Positions 18,745 to 28,003 of a DNA stretch of 64,000 bases are shown here, one piece after another. Origin of the DNA: Deltaproteobacteria bacterium (lineage in GTDB: Bacteria; SAR324; JACQKK01); the NCBI GenBank assembly GCA_029858505.1, contig JAOUEW010000006.1, positions 1-64,000 on the forward strand, given 5' to 3'. Positions within the stretch are counted from its first letter, which is position 1; every line of letters starts with the position of its first letter. The position numbers and the translations under genes were made by a program. A model generated the notes under the pieces. It searched no databases. It saw nothing but the letters and a program-made list of their open reading frames with translations, and had not been told where the DNA came from.

Positions 18745-18915
18745 TGAAGGCACCCCTCTCCGAAACACCCCTCCCCTGCCGCCTTACAGGCGGCATCCCC
18801 TCCCCGTCTGTATGGTCCGGAGACAGAAGCCGGAGGGTCATGTGCTTCCTTCCTGTCTTCACCAACCGAACGGATTTTATCTCTACCCGGGTGCCAGGGA
18901 GGGGTGCTGTTGGGA
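18745..18915. repeat. Dispersed repeat locus 3 (partial)
   Basis: Short, divergent copy of the repeat family. It shows CCCCTCCCCTGCCGCC and the hairpin GCCGCCTTACAGGCGGC, then AACCGAACGGATTTTATCTC and GCCAGGGAGGGGTGCTGTTG. It lies between the FG-GAP gene start and the outer-membrane protein gene end. Confidence 0.7.
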
Positions 18916-18939
18916 GTGATCTATGCCAACCCCTGCACC

Positions 18940-20004
18940 TTAATACCACCATTGGGCGTTCAGCCGCAGGCCAGAATCCGTCGGGGCCAAGCGGCCCTTC
19001 TGAACCGATTGAACCTCCAACTCCACCCGCCAACGGGCACCTTCTTCCCCCTGTTCCGCCCCAGCCAAATTCCCCAAACGCAGGGCCCCATGCAATGACG
19101 TTTGGGTAGAGGCATCGCGAAGATTTGTACCGCTGTGGGTATTGCTTCCCCGGCTGGCCTGCTCTACCCACAATCCAAATCCCACCGACGCCACCTCTTG
19201 GCGGTACCCAAGTTTCAGATTTATTTCCCGACCGGGCTGGGCGTTGCCGGTGGTTCCATCAAACTTGGCCAGGGCCGTTTCTCCCAGGTAAACCATATAA
19301 AAATCCAAATCAATGGCCGAAGCGCTGAGAAAGGGGAACCAGGAAGAATGGGCCAGCATCACCACCCCCGGAGACAAGCGGGTCAGTCGCAGGGTTTGGA
19401 AGCCGGGCTGGGTGGTTTTCACCGGGCTGGCCGGAACCGAAAAACCATAGCCCAGGGTCATCGTCCAATCATCTCCAAAATACACCCGGTGGTGGCTGTG
19501 AACCTCCAGGTCTCCAAAGCCGCTGAGGGTTTGGTTGGGAAAACTGTTGATTTCGGCCAGGGCCGCACCAGCGGCCCCGTTGGGTGCCAGGGTAGATTTC
19601 TGTTGGATGGATTTCATCGGCAGCCGGTACTCCAGATTCCACCGGTCGGTAAGGCCCTGCCGCCAGCGGAAATCCATCACCGTTAGGCTGCGAGAAGCCC
19701 CGCCGGTCATCACCGCCCGCACCGCCGGGTCTTGAACCCACACCAACGCCAGCGGTTGAATCTTCCCCTGATCGGACCAACCCTTGTTTTGCTGGCTAGA
19801 CAGCACAGACACCATGGCCAAATGCACCCCCTCCGGCACAAACAACTCCTCGGGGGAATCGGCCTGGGCGGGCATTGCCCAACCAGCCAAGCCAACCAAC
19901 ATGAACGCCCCTAAAATCCAGGAAGAGGTATGGACCCCTTGAGCCAGCCGCTGCCCGGGGTTACCCCCCCGCAGCCTGTCATTTTGTTTCACGGAATCAC
20001 CCAT
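18940..20004 (-). CDS. Outer-membrane beta-barrel protein (DUF3187-like)
   Basis: A 354-residue protein with a signal peptide (SWILGAFMLVGLAGWAMPAQ, then A). Many alternating beta strands follow: SLTVMDFRWRQGLTDRWNLE, HHRVYFGDDWTMTLGYGFSV and EINLKLGYRQEVASVGFGLW. It ends in QWWY, the aromatic C-terminus expected for BAM-dependent barrels. The size and strand pattern resemble DUF3187 outer-membrane proteins of unknown function. The start at 20004 overlaps the maf stop by 16 bases; a GTG at 19992 is an alternative. Barrel topology is well supported, function is not. Confidence 0.72.
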   Translation of the reverse strand: MGDSVKQNDRLRGGNPGQRLAQGVHTSSWILGAFMLVGLAGWAMPAQADSPEELFVPEGVHLAMVSVLSSQQNKGWSDQGKIQPLALVWVQDPAVRAVMTGGASRSLTVMDFRWRQGLTDRWNLEYRLPMKSIQQKSTLAPNGAAGAALAEINSFPNQTLSGFGDLEVHSHHRVYFGDDWTMTLGYGFSVPASPVKTTQPGFQTLRLTRLSPGVVMLAHSSWFPFLSASAIDLDFYMVYLGETALAKFDGTTGNAQPGREINLKLGYRQEVASVGFGLWVEQASRGSNTHSGTNLRDASTQTSLHGALRLGNLAGAEQGEEGARWRVELEVQSVQKGRLAPTDSGLRLNAQWWY

Positions 20005-20573
20005 TGTTTTTCCAGCATATCCCAAAGAATTTCCTCCATTGGAAATCCCATTACGTTGTTGTACGACCCTTCAATACGAGAGACCATGGCCCCCCCCAGC
20101 CCCTGAATGCCATAGGCCCCCGCCTTGTCCAGGGGTTCTGGCAGGTTGGCATACATGGCCATCCACCAAGCCGGAAGAACGCGAAAGGTCACCCGTGTCA
20201 CCACGGCTTTGCTCACCACGTCTCCCATCAACCCATCGGCCAGGTGATAGGCCGTCACCACTTCGTGGGTGCGGCCCGACAAGTTCTCCAGCATTTCCCT
20301 GGCATGGGCGGGGTTCCGGGGTTTGCCCATCACCCGGCCTTCCAGCACCACCACGGTGTCTCCGGCCAGCACCACGTGGCCGGGGTGCTTTTCTTGGGCC
20401 CGTGCGGATTTTTCTTGGGCCAACCTCGCCGCGTGTTCCAGGGGGGCTTCTCCCGGCCGGTAAGACTCATCCACATCCGCGGGAGACGTGATGAAGGGAA
20501 ATCCAAACCGCGCCAACAACTCCGCCCGGCGGGGGCTTTCCGAGGCCAAACACAGGGGGCGCGTCAGTTTCAC
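19989..20573 (-). CDS. maf: Maf-family nucleoside triphosphate pyrophosphatase
   Basis: Maf/YhdE proteins hydrolyse dTTP, UTP and modified nucleotides to monophosphates and restrain septum formation. The 194-residue protein has the N-terminal signature ASESPRRAELLARFG, SPADVDESYRPGE, LAGDTVVVLEGRVMGKPRN and KAGAYGIQGLGGAMVSRIEG, all in their usual order. Length is normal. It follows the mre/mrdA cluster on the same strand, a common neighbourhood for maf. Confidence 0.94.
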   Translation of the reverse strand: MKLTRPLCLASESPRRAELLARFGFPFITSPADVDESYRPGEAPLEHAARLAQEKSARAQEKHPGHVVLAGDTVVVLEGRVMGKPRNPAHAREMLENLSGRTHEVVTAYHLADGLMGDVVSKAVVTRVTFRVLPAWWMAMYANLPEPLDKAGAYGIQGLGGAMVSRIEGSYNNVMGFPMEEILWDMLEKQWVIP

Positions 20574-20736
20574 GGCGAAATATCCATGGGTTACATTCTC
20601 TCTGCGGTTTCTTTCTGCGGATTATCTACGCATGGATTCCCTGTGGTTCCCCAAGTTTTTTCTCCTATCACCCTTTCATGAACCCCCCTGCCTTGGCAAG
20701 AAACGGCTCATGTTTTCTCGCTTAAGGATTTTTTCG

Positions 20737-22728
20737 TTAAGGGTTGGCGGGTGCCGTTGCCCCTTCCTCCGAAAATACTTCCTGTATCTTCTGGCGGAAC
20801 ACCCGCATCTGTTCAGCCCGAGACAGGGGAGCCGCTGGTTGAACCGCGGGCTGCCCCTCCACTCCCTCTTGTTCCTCCGTCATTTCTTCCCCGGGCACCA
20901 GACCGGCCACCGGCGGCTCCACCGTGGTAAAGAAATAGTCCAGCATTTGCTTGGCCAGGGGGGCCGCCGTGTCTCCACCGGTCACCCCGTGTTCCGCCAG
21001 CACCATCACCGACACCTGGGGATGGTAGGCGGGGGCATAGGCCACAAAAAAGGAGTGGGGAAGAAACTCGATTCCCCCCCCCAAACCCCGGCCCACCAGC
21101 TGGGTGGTTCCGGTTTTCCCGGCCACGATATACTGCCAAGACCGGGCCCGCCCCCCGGTGCCCCCCGGCGCGTTCACCACCGCCACCATGCCCTCCCGGA
21201 TGGATTGGAACAATTCCTTCGACAGCGGAAGCTGGCGGCTTTGCCGTGGAAATTCACGGGAAATGAGTTCGATGCCATTGGGGTCCTCGGCGGAAAGAAT
21301 CAGGGTGGGCCGGACCCAAAGCCCATCGTTGGCCAACACGTTCACATAGTTGAGCAGTTGCAAGGGCGTGGCGGTGTCGTACCCCTGGCCAATGGCCACC
21401 GGCAGGGTTTCACCCGGATACCAGGGCTTTTTTTTCACCCGTTCTTTCCAGGCTTTGTTGGGCAGCATTCCGGTTTTTTCGCCAGACAACTCCACCCCGG
21501 TAGGCTGCAAAAAGCCGAACATCCGCCCATATTCGTAAATGCTATCCACCCCCACCAGCAGCCCCAGGTTGTAAAAATACACGTTGCAAGAGTTCTGCAG
21601 GGCTTGCTTTAAGTTCACTTCTCCATGGCCCCGGTGGTTCCAACAATAGCGGATGTCCTTTCCCACCTTCAGGTAACCCGGACAAACAAAGGTGGTCTCT
21701 GGGGTAATCTTCCCCGAATCCAAAGCGGCGGCGGCCACCAGCATTTTGAAGGTGGAACCCGGAGGATAAGCCCCCTGGGTGGCCCGATTCATCAGGGGTT
21801 TGTCGGGGTGAGAAGAAATCGCTTCCCAATCCTTCGAATCCAACCCTTTTTGAAACAGGTTGGGGTCAAACTCGGGAAAACTTTTCATCACCAGAATTTC
21901 CCCGGTGGCGGGGCGCATCATGAGAATGACCCCCTTTTTCCCCTTCATCAGGGTAGAGGCATGGCGCTGCAACCGCTGGTCTATGGTTAACTTGAGAGTA
22001 GAACCGGGCACCGGGTCCACCGGCTTATCGATCACCTGAAGTTCCCGCCCCAGGTGGTCCACCTCCACCTGCCGACCCCCGTCGGTTCCCACCAGCATGG
22101 CGTTCCTCGACAACTCCACTCCCTGCTTTCCGGCGTTTTTACCAGACAGCAACCGGTTGGCGGGCTGGCGCTTTAGTTCTTTTTCATTCACTTCTCCCAC
22201 GTACCCCACCACGTGAGAAGCCAGGGGCCCTTCCGGGTAACTGCGTAGCGGCCGTATCTCTACCGATACCCCCGGCAGGTCCCCCTGATAGGTATCCACC
22301 ATATCCGCCATGTCTTGATCCACCGACTCCAGCAGCACCACGGGCCGGAACCGAATGGCCCCCTTGGCCGTTTCCTCCAGGCGGCGCTGCAATTCTGTTT
22401 TCGATCGGCGGGTCACCAGCGACAGGTTGGAGAGGGTCTTGTCTAGATCGGGAGAGTCTTCCCGCACCAGCAGAATGTTGTAGGTGGGAGTGCTGTTGGC
22501 CAGCGGAATGCCGTTGCGGTCCAGAATCAGCCCCCGGGGTGCCTCGTAGGGAATCACCCGGATGCGGTTTCCCATGGCCAGCACATGGAATTCCTCGTAG
22601 TAAATGACCTGCATGAACCACGCCCGCAAAATCAGCACGGCAAACAGCAGCAACAGGGCTCCACTGAGAAACCGCAGCCGCTCGCGGAATAAAGAAATCT
22701 CTTCGTTCGACAACAGGGAGAATTTCAT
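20737..22728 (-). CDS. mrdA: Penicillin-binding protein 2 (elongasome transpeptidase)
   Basis: PBP2 cross-links peptidoglycan during rod elongation and works with RodA and MreBCD. The 663-residue protein has an N-terminal membrane anchor (LSGALLLLFAVLILRAWFMQ), the dimerisation region, and the transpeptidase motifs PGSTFK (Ser325, Lys328), SCN in QNSCNVYFYNLG, and AGKTGTTQ (Lys538). The ATG at 22728 (MKFSLLSNEE) is chosen; it lies 5 bases after the mreD stop. A Pro/Ala/Glu-rich tail follows the catalytic domain. RodA is not next to it. Confidence 0.95.
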   Translation of the reverse strand: MKFSLLSNEEISLFRERLRFLSGALLLLFAVLILRAWFMQVIYYEEFHVLAMGNRIRVIPYEAPRGLILDRNGIPLANSTPTYNILLVREDSPDLDKTLSNLSLVTRRSKTELQRRLEETAKGAIRFRPVVLLESVDQDMADMVDTYQGDLPGVSVEIRPLRSYPEGPLASHVVGYVGEVNEKELKRQPANRLLSGKNAGKQGVELSRNAMLVGTDGGRQVEVDHLGRELQVIDKPVDPVPGSTLKLTIDQRLQRHASTLMKGKKGVILMMRPATGEILVMKSFPEFDPNLFQKGLDSKDWEAISSHPDKPLMNRATQGAYPPGSTFKMLVAAAALDSGKITPETTFVCPGYLKVGKDIRYCWNHRGHGEVNLKQALQNSCNVYFYNLGLLVGVDSIYEYGRMFGFLQPTGVELSGEKTGMLPNKAWKERVKKKPWYPGETLPVAIGQGYDTATPLQLLNYVNVLANDGLWVRPTLILSAEDPNGIELISREFPRQSRQLPLSKELFQSIREGMVAVVNAPGGTGGRARSWQYIVAGKTGTTQLVGRGLGGGIEFLPHSFFVAYAPAYHPQVSVMVLAEHGVTGGDTAAPLAKQMLDYFFTTVEPPVAGLVPGEEMTEEQEGVEGQPAVQPAAPLSRAEQMRVFRQKIQEVFSEEGATAPANP

Positions 22729-22733
22729 CCCCT

Positions 22734-23222
22734 TTAATCCCTTTCCACCAGCCGCGCCAGGCGGGTAAGCAGCCACAACGCCGGAAACGTGAGAACACCG
22801 TTATACAACGCCACCGGAAGGGTGAGGTGGAAAAACCAGCCCATCACCGGAATTTGCCCCTCCACCACCCGCAGAATGGCCAGTGCCATCAGCCCCTCGG
22901 CCAGGGTGAGCAGGCTGACCAGCAGGGCAATGAACAGCCAGTTGTTTTCAAAAAAAGACCGCCCCCCCACGTAGGCCAGCCCGGCGGTGCCCAGGAACGA
23001 CAGCCCATACACCCCCAGCATTCCGTGAGAGTAGGCATCTTGGCTCAGCCCAGCCAGGCAGGCAAACACCAGCATGCCGGGGCTAATCCACCGCATGGCG
23101 CTCAAAATCACGCCCATCAGCAGCAGATTGGGTTTCACCCCCCACACCGAAAACGTTTGAATGGCGGAGGTCTGCACCCAAATGAGGAGAAGACCCGATA
23201 GCAGCAGAAGAATCCGTTTCAT
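22734..23222 (-). CDS. mreD: Rod shape-determining protein MreD
   Basis: A small polytopic membrane protein (162 residues, about five hydrophobic segments) of the elongation complex, typical of MreD in size and helix spacing (MGVILSAMRWISPGMLVFAC). Its start overlaps the mreC stop by four bases and its stop precedes mrdA, giving the canonical mreB-mreC-mreD-mrdA order. The sequence is poorly conserved across bacteria, so the assignment rests partly on context. Confidence 0.9.
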   Translation of the reverse strand: MKRILLLLSGLLLIWVQTSAIQTFSVWGVKPNLLLMGVILSAMRWISPGMLVFACLAGLSQDAYSHGMLGVYGLSFLGTAGLAYVGGRSFFENNWLFIALLVSLLTLAEGLMALAILRVVEGQIPVMGWFFHLTLPVALYNGVLTFPALWLLTRLARLVERD

Positions 23223-24118
23223 GGGGCGGTAAACAAGGGTGCGGAGGGGCCATGGGCGGGGGGCTTCATCACGAACACCCCTTCCAGGCGGTTGAAATTC
23301 ACGGCCGGGGCCACTTCGGCGTGCAAAAACAACTCATGCTTGCGTTGATACACCCTCAACACAGTGCCCACCAGCAGCCCCTTGGGAAACACCCCCCCCA
23401 TGCCGCTGGTAATCACCCGGTCTCCCGGCTGAATATCGGCCTGGGGCCGAATGCGTTCCACGTCCAGGCCATCCCCCCCTCCAACGGCCAAACCTTTTTC
23501 CGGAGAATCCAGCCCCAGGTTGTTTTCCCGGCCAAACACCATCATTCGCTCCCGGGTGCGCTGAATGAGCACCGGCAAGGCGTGGCGGCGGTCCACAATC
23601 AGCTGCACCACGGCGGTTTGGGGGGTTACCGACTGCACCCGGCCCACCACGCCCTCCCGCAGCACCACGGGATAATTGTGGCGGAAGCCATATTGGGCCC
23701 CTTTGTTAATCACCACCACGTGGTGGTAGTTGTCGGCCGATTCGCCAATCACTTCGGAATATTCTTTGTCTTGGGGGGTCTGCTCTTGGAACTTCAACTG
23801 CTCGCGCAGCAGGTTGAATTGAACCGAATCGTTGATGTATTGGTTCAATTGCTCTTCCATGGCCATCACCTGGTTTTTCAGGCGAACGTTTTCCTCCTGC
23901 AGCCGCACCAGGTTCACGTAGTCGTCTTTCACCTGCTGCACCTGGCCGGTAAGGGAGGAGTAGGTTTGCTGGGCCGGAGACACCACCAGCCCCAAACCGT
24001 CTTGCAGCAAATACTCCACCCCAGGCCGCTGCACGCGCAGCGACAGCAGGCCCGCCATGGCCAGGGCCAGCACCAACCCGGTAATCAACACCTGCTGCTG
24101 GCGAAATAAATCGAACAT
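23219..24118 (-). CDS. mreC: Rod shape-determining protein MreC
   Basis: A 299-residue bitopic protein of the elongasome: an N-terminal transmembrane helix (ITGLVLALAMAGLLSLRV), a coiled coil around residues 65-105 (QEENVRLKNQVMAMEEQLNQ), then beta-barrel domains with VINKGAQYGFRHNYPVV and TSGMGGVFPKGLLVGTVLRV, both hallmarks of MreC. The ATG at 24118 is chosen because the longer frame runs back into mreB. A proline-rich tail of about 15 residues ends the protein. Confidence 0.94.
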   Translation of the reverse strand: MFDLFRQQQVLITGLVLALAMAGLLSLRVQRPGVEYLLQDGLGLVVSPAQQTYSSLTGQVQQVKDDYVNLVRLQEENVRLKNQVMAMEEQLNQYINDSVQFNLLREQLKFQEQTPQDKEYSEVIGESADNYHHVVVINKGAQYGFRHNYPVVLREGVVGRVQSVTPQTAVVQLIVDRRHALPVLIQRTRERMMVFGRENNLGLDSPEKGLAVGGGDGLDVERIRPQADIQPGDRVITSGMGGVFPKGLLVGTVLRVYQRKHELFLHAEVAPAVNFNRLEGVFVMKPPAHGPSAPLFTAP

Positions 24119-24123
24119 GCCGG

Positions 24124-25200
24124 TTAAGACTCCTTGCCAGAAGATTCGTTGAGCAGGGCCATGGCCCCCTTGACCAAAATATTCAGCGGATCGGCCGAAA
24201 GATAGAACGGCAGGCCAAAACGTTCGCTTAAATACTGGGCGGTTCCGGCCAGCAGGGCCCCTCCCCCCACCAGCATCACCCCATCGGTGGAAATGTCCCG
24301 GCAAATTTCCGGGTCTAAGCCGCTGAACCCCTGCTGAATGGCCCCCACCACCGGTTCAAAAGCATCTAGCAGGGCATCTCTCACTTCGTTGTCGTCCAGC
24401 AGAAATTTCTTGCCCTGCCCCCCAGGGCCTGGGCTGCCCTGCAAAACCGTTTGCAAGGGTTTTTCTTGGGGATACAGGGAGCCAATCTCTTTTTTCACCC
24501 GCTCGGCGAAAGAAAGCTCTACGGGAATATGGTATGCCGATTCGATGTAGGCCGCCAAGGCCCGGTCCAGGTCTTCTCCCCCCACTGGCCGGGAGTGGTG
24601 GTGCACCAGTTGCCCCATGGAAATCACCCCCAGGGTGGTGCGCCCGCCCCCTAGATCAATCACCATTCTCCCACGGGGGGCTTGAATTTCCCACCCCGCC
24701 CCCCGGGCGGCGGCCAGGGGAATGGACAGCGGCTTCACCGTTCCCCCGGCCAGGGGCTGGGTCAGTTCAAACAGCAGGTATTGCTGCTCCATGTTTTGGC
24801 CGGGGTCCACCAACAGCCCCCCCAAGCCCCGGCCCTGCCACAACGGCGGCTGGCCGCCCCGCACTTGGCGGTACATGGCCCGCAACAGCATATCCATGGC
24901 GGCCCGTTCGGCCACCTGGCCATGGTCCATGGGGCTCACCATACGCACCGTTTCCGGCCAGCTGTCGTCCCAGCGCAGGGCGCCAGAGCCATAGGCCGCC
25001 ATCGACAGCCGAACCTCGCCCTTTCCACCCTTTCCAGAGCGTTCCTCGTTCAGGGCCACCCGGGTGGGGCAGCGCAGCAAAAAACCGTTTTGTCGAGAAG
25101 CCAATACGGTATGGGTTGTACCCGCGTCAATGACCAGGTCGCCACGGCTGAACCATTCCACGTGTGGTTTGAAGCCTTCCTGCAGAAAAGGGGAAATCAT
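24124..25200 (-). CDS. mreB: MreB actin-like protein, divergent
   Basis: First gene of the mreBCD-mrdA cluster. The 358-residue actin-fold protein keeps DLVIDAGTTHTVLAS (phosphate loop 1), VIDLGGGRTTLGVISMGQLV (phosphate loop 2), AERVKKEIGSLYP and MLVGGGALL (adenosine site). It lacks the usual segment around CVPVGATQVERRA; that region reads GLLVDPGQNMEQQYLLFELT. Phosphate loop 1 is also altered from the standard DLGTANT. The position and the four sites still make MreB the best call. A reduced ATPase or a changed polymer interface is possible. Confidence 0.88.
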   Translation of the reverse strand: MISPFLQEGFKPHVEWFSRGDLVIDAGTTHTVLASRQNGFLLRCPTRVALNEERSGKGGKGEVRLSMAAYGSGALRWDDSWPETVRMVSPMDHGQVAERAAMDMLLRAMYRQVRGGQPPLWQGRGLGGLLVDPGQNMEQQYLLFELTQPLAGGTVKPLSIPLAAARGAGWEIQAPRGRMVIDLGGGRTTLGVISMGQLVHHHSRPVGGEDLDRALAAYIESAYHIPVELSFAERVKKEIGSLYPQEKPLQTVLQGSPGPGGQGKKFLLDDNEVRDALLDAFEPVVGAIQQGFSGLDPEICRDISTDGVMLVGGGALLAGTAQYLSERFGLPFYLSADPLNILVKGAMALLNESSGKES

Positions 25201-25293
25201 GGAGATTGGAACCTTGGATGATTGTTTTTTTTACCAAATTTCTCCAGGGCTCACAAGGGGGCTGGGCAGAAACAGGCCCATGGGCCTGGGGGC

Positions 25294-25323
25294 TTGACAG
25301 GGTGGGGGCACATTCTTCATTCT
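25294..25323 (+). promoter_or_regulatory. Probable sigma-70 promoter of tRNA-Phe
   Basis: A perfect -35 box TTGACA (25294-25299) is followed 18 bases later by a weak -10 box CATTCT (25318-25323). The tRNA begins 15 bases downstream. No other gene starts here. Confidence 0.5.
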
Positions 25324-25338
25324 AGTTGGATATCTTTG

Positions 25339-25411
25339 GGCCAGATAGCTCAGTTGGTAGAGCAAGGGACTGAAAATCCCTGTGTCCTCAGTTCGATTCT
25401 GAGTCTGGCCA
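25339..25411 (+). tRNA. tRNA-Phe (anticodon GAA)
   Basis: A full cloverleaf can be drawn. The acceptor stem GGCCAGA pairs with TCTGGCC and the discriminator is A. The D-arm contains AGCTCAGTTGGTAGAGC. The anticodon arm AGGGA-CTGAAAA-TCCCT places GAA at 34-36, and the T-arm is CTCAG-TTCGATT-CTGAG. The 3' CCA is not encoded (the next bases are CTTCG). The gene is divergent from mreB. Confidence 0.97.
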
Positions 25412-25585
25412 CTTCGATTTCAGGGAAACTTCGGTTTCAGGGGAGACGTCCTCCACGCCATCCTCCCCGTTTTTCTTGCGCTTTATTTTCTTGTTTTTTC
25501 TTTCTCGTGCTTTGTCGCTGTTTTTTTGTTCGGCCAGCCACTTCCTGGGTTCAACTCTCCACCCCCTTATCTCTCCAGGTCAATC

Positions 25586-26446
25586 ATGATGATCGGCATC
25601 ATCGGGGGCAGCGGGTTATACAACCTAGACGGCATGGAAGACCTGCGGGAGGTCACCCTCACCACCCCCTTCGGCAATCCCTCTGGGCCCTATACCACGG
25701 GCCGGTTGCATGGCCGCCCGGTGGCTTTTCTGGCCCGCCATGGGGCGGGTCACCGGCTCACCCCCTCGGAAATTCCCTACAAGGCCAACATTTGGGGGCT
25801 GAAAAAGCTGGGGGCCACCCACCTGATCGCCATCTCCGCGGTGGGCAGCCTGAAAGAAAGCATCGAGCCCGGCCACATTGTGTTCCCCGACCAATTCATC
25901 GACCGCACCCGCCTGCGAGACTCCACCTTCTTTGGCCGGGGAGTCGTGGCCCACGTGCAGTTCGGCGACCCCGTTTGCCCCCATTTGTTCAAACAGCTGG
26001 TGAGCGCTGGCAAGCAGGTTGGCGCCGTTTGCCACCCTGGGGGGACCTACCTGTGCATGGAAGGCCCGGCCTTTTCCACCCGGGCGGAATCCAACCTATA
26101 CCGCTCCTGGGGGGCGTCGGTCATTGGCATGACCAACCTGCAAGAAGCCAAATTGGCCCGGGAAGCCGAACTGTGCTTCGGCACCATTGCCCTTTCCACC
26201 GACTACGACTGCTGGCACGAAAGCAACGAACAGGTCACTATCGAGGCCGTGCTAGAGGTGATGCGCAAAAACGTGGAAACCGCCAAACGCATTTTGGCCG
26301 TCGCCATCGCTGGCTTGGGCGAAGACCGCCCCTGCCCCTGTCCATCCGCCGTGAAAAATGCTATTGTCACCCCACCTGACCGCATTCCGCGGGAAACCCT
26401 GCGGGATCTGGAACCCATCCTGGGGAAATACATTCCATCGGTCTGA
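25586..26446 (+). CDS. mtnP: S-methyl-5'-thioadenosine phosphorylase
   Basis: This enzyme splits 5'-methylthioadenosine with phosphate to adenine and methylthioribose-1-phosphate in methionine salvage. The 286-residue protein has GIIGGSGLY at the start, FLARHGAGHRLTPSEIPYKA, EGPAFSTRAES and GMTNLQEAKLAREAELC, the pattern of the PNP/MTAP phosphorylase family II. Two adjacent ATGs (25586 and 25589) are possible. It follows tRNA-Phe on the plus strand and leads the mtnP-rodZ-amidotransferase group. Confidence 0.94.
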   Translation: MMIGIIGGSGLYNLDGMEDLREVTLTTPFGNPSGPYTTGRLHGRPVAFLARHGAGHRLTPSEIPYKANIWGLKKLGATHLIAISAVGSLKESIEPGHIVFPDQFIDRTRLRDSTFFGRGVVAHVQFGDPVCPHLFKQLVSAGKQVGAVCHPGGTYLCMEGPAFSTRAESNLYRSWGASVIGMTNLQEAKLAREAELCFGTIALSTDYDCWHESNEQVTIEAVLEVMRKNVETAKRILAVAIAGLGEDRPCPCPSAVKNAIVTPPDRIPRETLRDLEPILGKYIPSV

Positions 26447-26470
26447 CCCCTTTCTCTTCGCTGAAACACC

Positions 26471-27220
26471 ATGGCAAACCAAGCCCAACGGGTCAAAGAA
26501 GTTTGTCAATCCATAGGCGCCCGGCTGAAAGCCGGCCGTGAGGCCAAAGGGCTAAGCCTGAACGATATTGCCGCCAACACCCGCATCAACCAAAACTTCC
26601 TGAAAAAAATCGAGGTGGGTGACCACAATGGATTGCCCGCCCCCGCCTTTGTGCGTGGGTTTATCCGCAATTACGCAAGGGTGGTGGGCATTTCTCCCGA
26701 TGACCTGCTGTACGATTACGCCCGCCTGCTGCGGTTGACGGACACGGAAGAGGAAGAGAACTTGTCTCCCCCCCAAGAGTTAAAGCAGCCCGGCTTTACC
26801 CTAACCATGCCCCCCGCCCAAATGGTGGCCCTGGGCTTGGCGGGGCTGGCCTTGGTGTGGGGTGTCATCTATCTGTTCAGCCCCAAAGCCAACACCCCAG
26901 AACCCGTGGCTTCCAGCCAGACCGAACCCCAGACTGCCCCAACCCCTTCGCCCGCGATGAGCGGCAAAGCCCTGGTGTTGTCGGTGAAAGGGGTAGAAGC
27001 CACCTGGCTGCGCATTACCCCAGACAAAGGCACCCCCCTGGATGTGCTGGTGGGGGCCGGGCAAACCAAGGAATATGGCGCCGACCGGGAATTTCACCTG
27101 ACCATCGGCCGGGCCGGGGGAATCACCGCCACCCTGAACGGGCAGCCAGTGCGGCTGCCCACCCGCAACGATCAACTGGTTCCAGACCTGTTGCTAAACC
27201 GCCAAAGCGTAGGGCGGTAA
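26471..27220 (+). CDS. rodZ: RodZ-like cytoskeletal helix-turn-helix membrane protein
   Basis: RodZ links MreB filaments to the inner membrane. The 249-residue protein has an N-terminal XRE-like domain (about residues 17-80: GLSLNDIAANTRINQNFLKK), a linker, a single transmembrane helix at about 118-137 (MVALGLAGLALVWGVIYLF), a Pro/Thr linker and a C-terminal beta domain (DUF4115 type: SVKGVEATWLRITPDKGTPL). Length and order are typical. It lies across the tRNA from the mre cluster, in keeping with its role. Confidence 0.9.
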   Translation: MANQAQRVKEVCQSIGARLKAGREAKGLSLNDIAANTRINQNFLKKIEVGDHNGLPAPAFVRGFIRNYARVVGISPDDLLYDYARLLRLTDTEEEENLSPPQELKQPGFTLTMPPAQMVALGLAGLALVWGVIYLFSPKANTPEPVASSQTEPQTAPTPSPAMSGKALVLSVKGVEATWLRITPDKGTPLDVLVGAGQTKEYGADREFHLTIGRAGGITATLNGQPVRLPTRNDQLVPDLLLNRQSVGR

Positions 27221-27251
27221 TTTTCTCTCTTTCCGGGGCCCCCGCCCGGTG

Positions 27252-27812
27252 ATGATTCTCATCCTCGACAACCAAGACTCCTTCACCTGGAACCTGGCCC
27301 AAGCCTTGGGGGCCCTGGGGGCCCGCACCCAGGTGGTCTCTAGCCAAGAGATGACGCTGGAAGACCTGGCCCAGGCGGCCCCCCAGGGTTTGGTGCTGTC
27401 GGCGGGTCCGGGCCGGCCATCCCAGGCGGGCCTCTGCCTGCAGGCCATCGCCCGGTTTCACCCCCATCTGCCCATGCTGGGGGTGTGCCTGGGCCACCAA
27501 TGCCTGGGAGAAGCCTTTGGGGCTGAATTGACCCGGGCCCAGCGCCCGCTCCACGGGCAAACCGTCCAGATTCGCCACGACAACGGCTGGCTGTTTCAGG
27601 GGCTGGACAGCCCCTTCACCGCGGGGCGCTACAACTCTCTCATTCTCTCCGCCCCTCCCCAGGGCTGGCTGGCCGCCGCCTGGGATGACCAGGGGGAACT
27701 GATGGCCATGACCCACCCCACCCTGCCCCTGGCGGGGGTGCAATTCCACCCCGAATCCTTTCTCACCCCCCAGGGCGCCCTGATTTTTCGGAATTTTTTG
27801 GCCCGCTGCTGA
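27252..27812 (+). CDS. Glutamine amidotransferase of anthranilate or aminodeoxychorismate synthase
   Basis: A class-I glutamine amidotransferase of 186 residues that supplies ammonia to anthranilate synthase (TrpG) or aminodeoxychorismate synthase (PabA). Evident are ILDNQDSFTWNLAQAL at the start, LSAGPGRPSQAG, the nucleophile in GVCLGHQCLG (Cys79), and the catalytic His/Glu in FHPESFLTPQG. I could not separate TrpG from PabA; many bacteria share one protein for both. The partner synthase is not in this window. The start is the ATG at 27252; an in-frame GTG precedes it by three bases. Confidence 0.9.
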   Translation: MILILDNQDSFTWNLAQALGALGARTQVVSSQEMTLEDLAQAAPQGLVLSAGPGRPSQAGLCLQAIARFHPHLPMLGVCLGHQCLGEAFGAELTRAQRPLHGQTVQIRHDNGWLFQGLDSPFTAGRYNSLILSAPPQGWLAAAWDDQGELMAMTHPTLPLAGVQFHPESFLTPQGALIFRNFLARC

Positions 27813-28003
27813 CGCCCCCCCAGACTGTCACAGCCCCATGTGACTGTAATTGTCTGACAAATCAACAGATTGGCATTGCGCTTTTAGAAAAGGGCAGATA
27901 GATTGAAGGAAGGATTGGCCCAGCAGAAAAAGAGAAAAAATAGATCGGAAAGATTAAGGAACTGAAGGACAGTGAGCGTACAACTGGCTTGCAAAGGAGC
28001 CCC

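Noticed and set aside
27828-27852. CRP/FNR site from GTCACA and TGTGAC
   Set aside because: The half-sites face outward as a hairpin, not in the TGTGA-N6-TCACA order.
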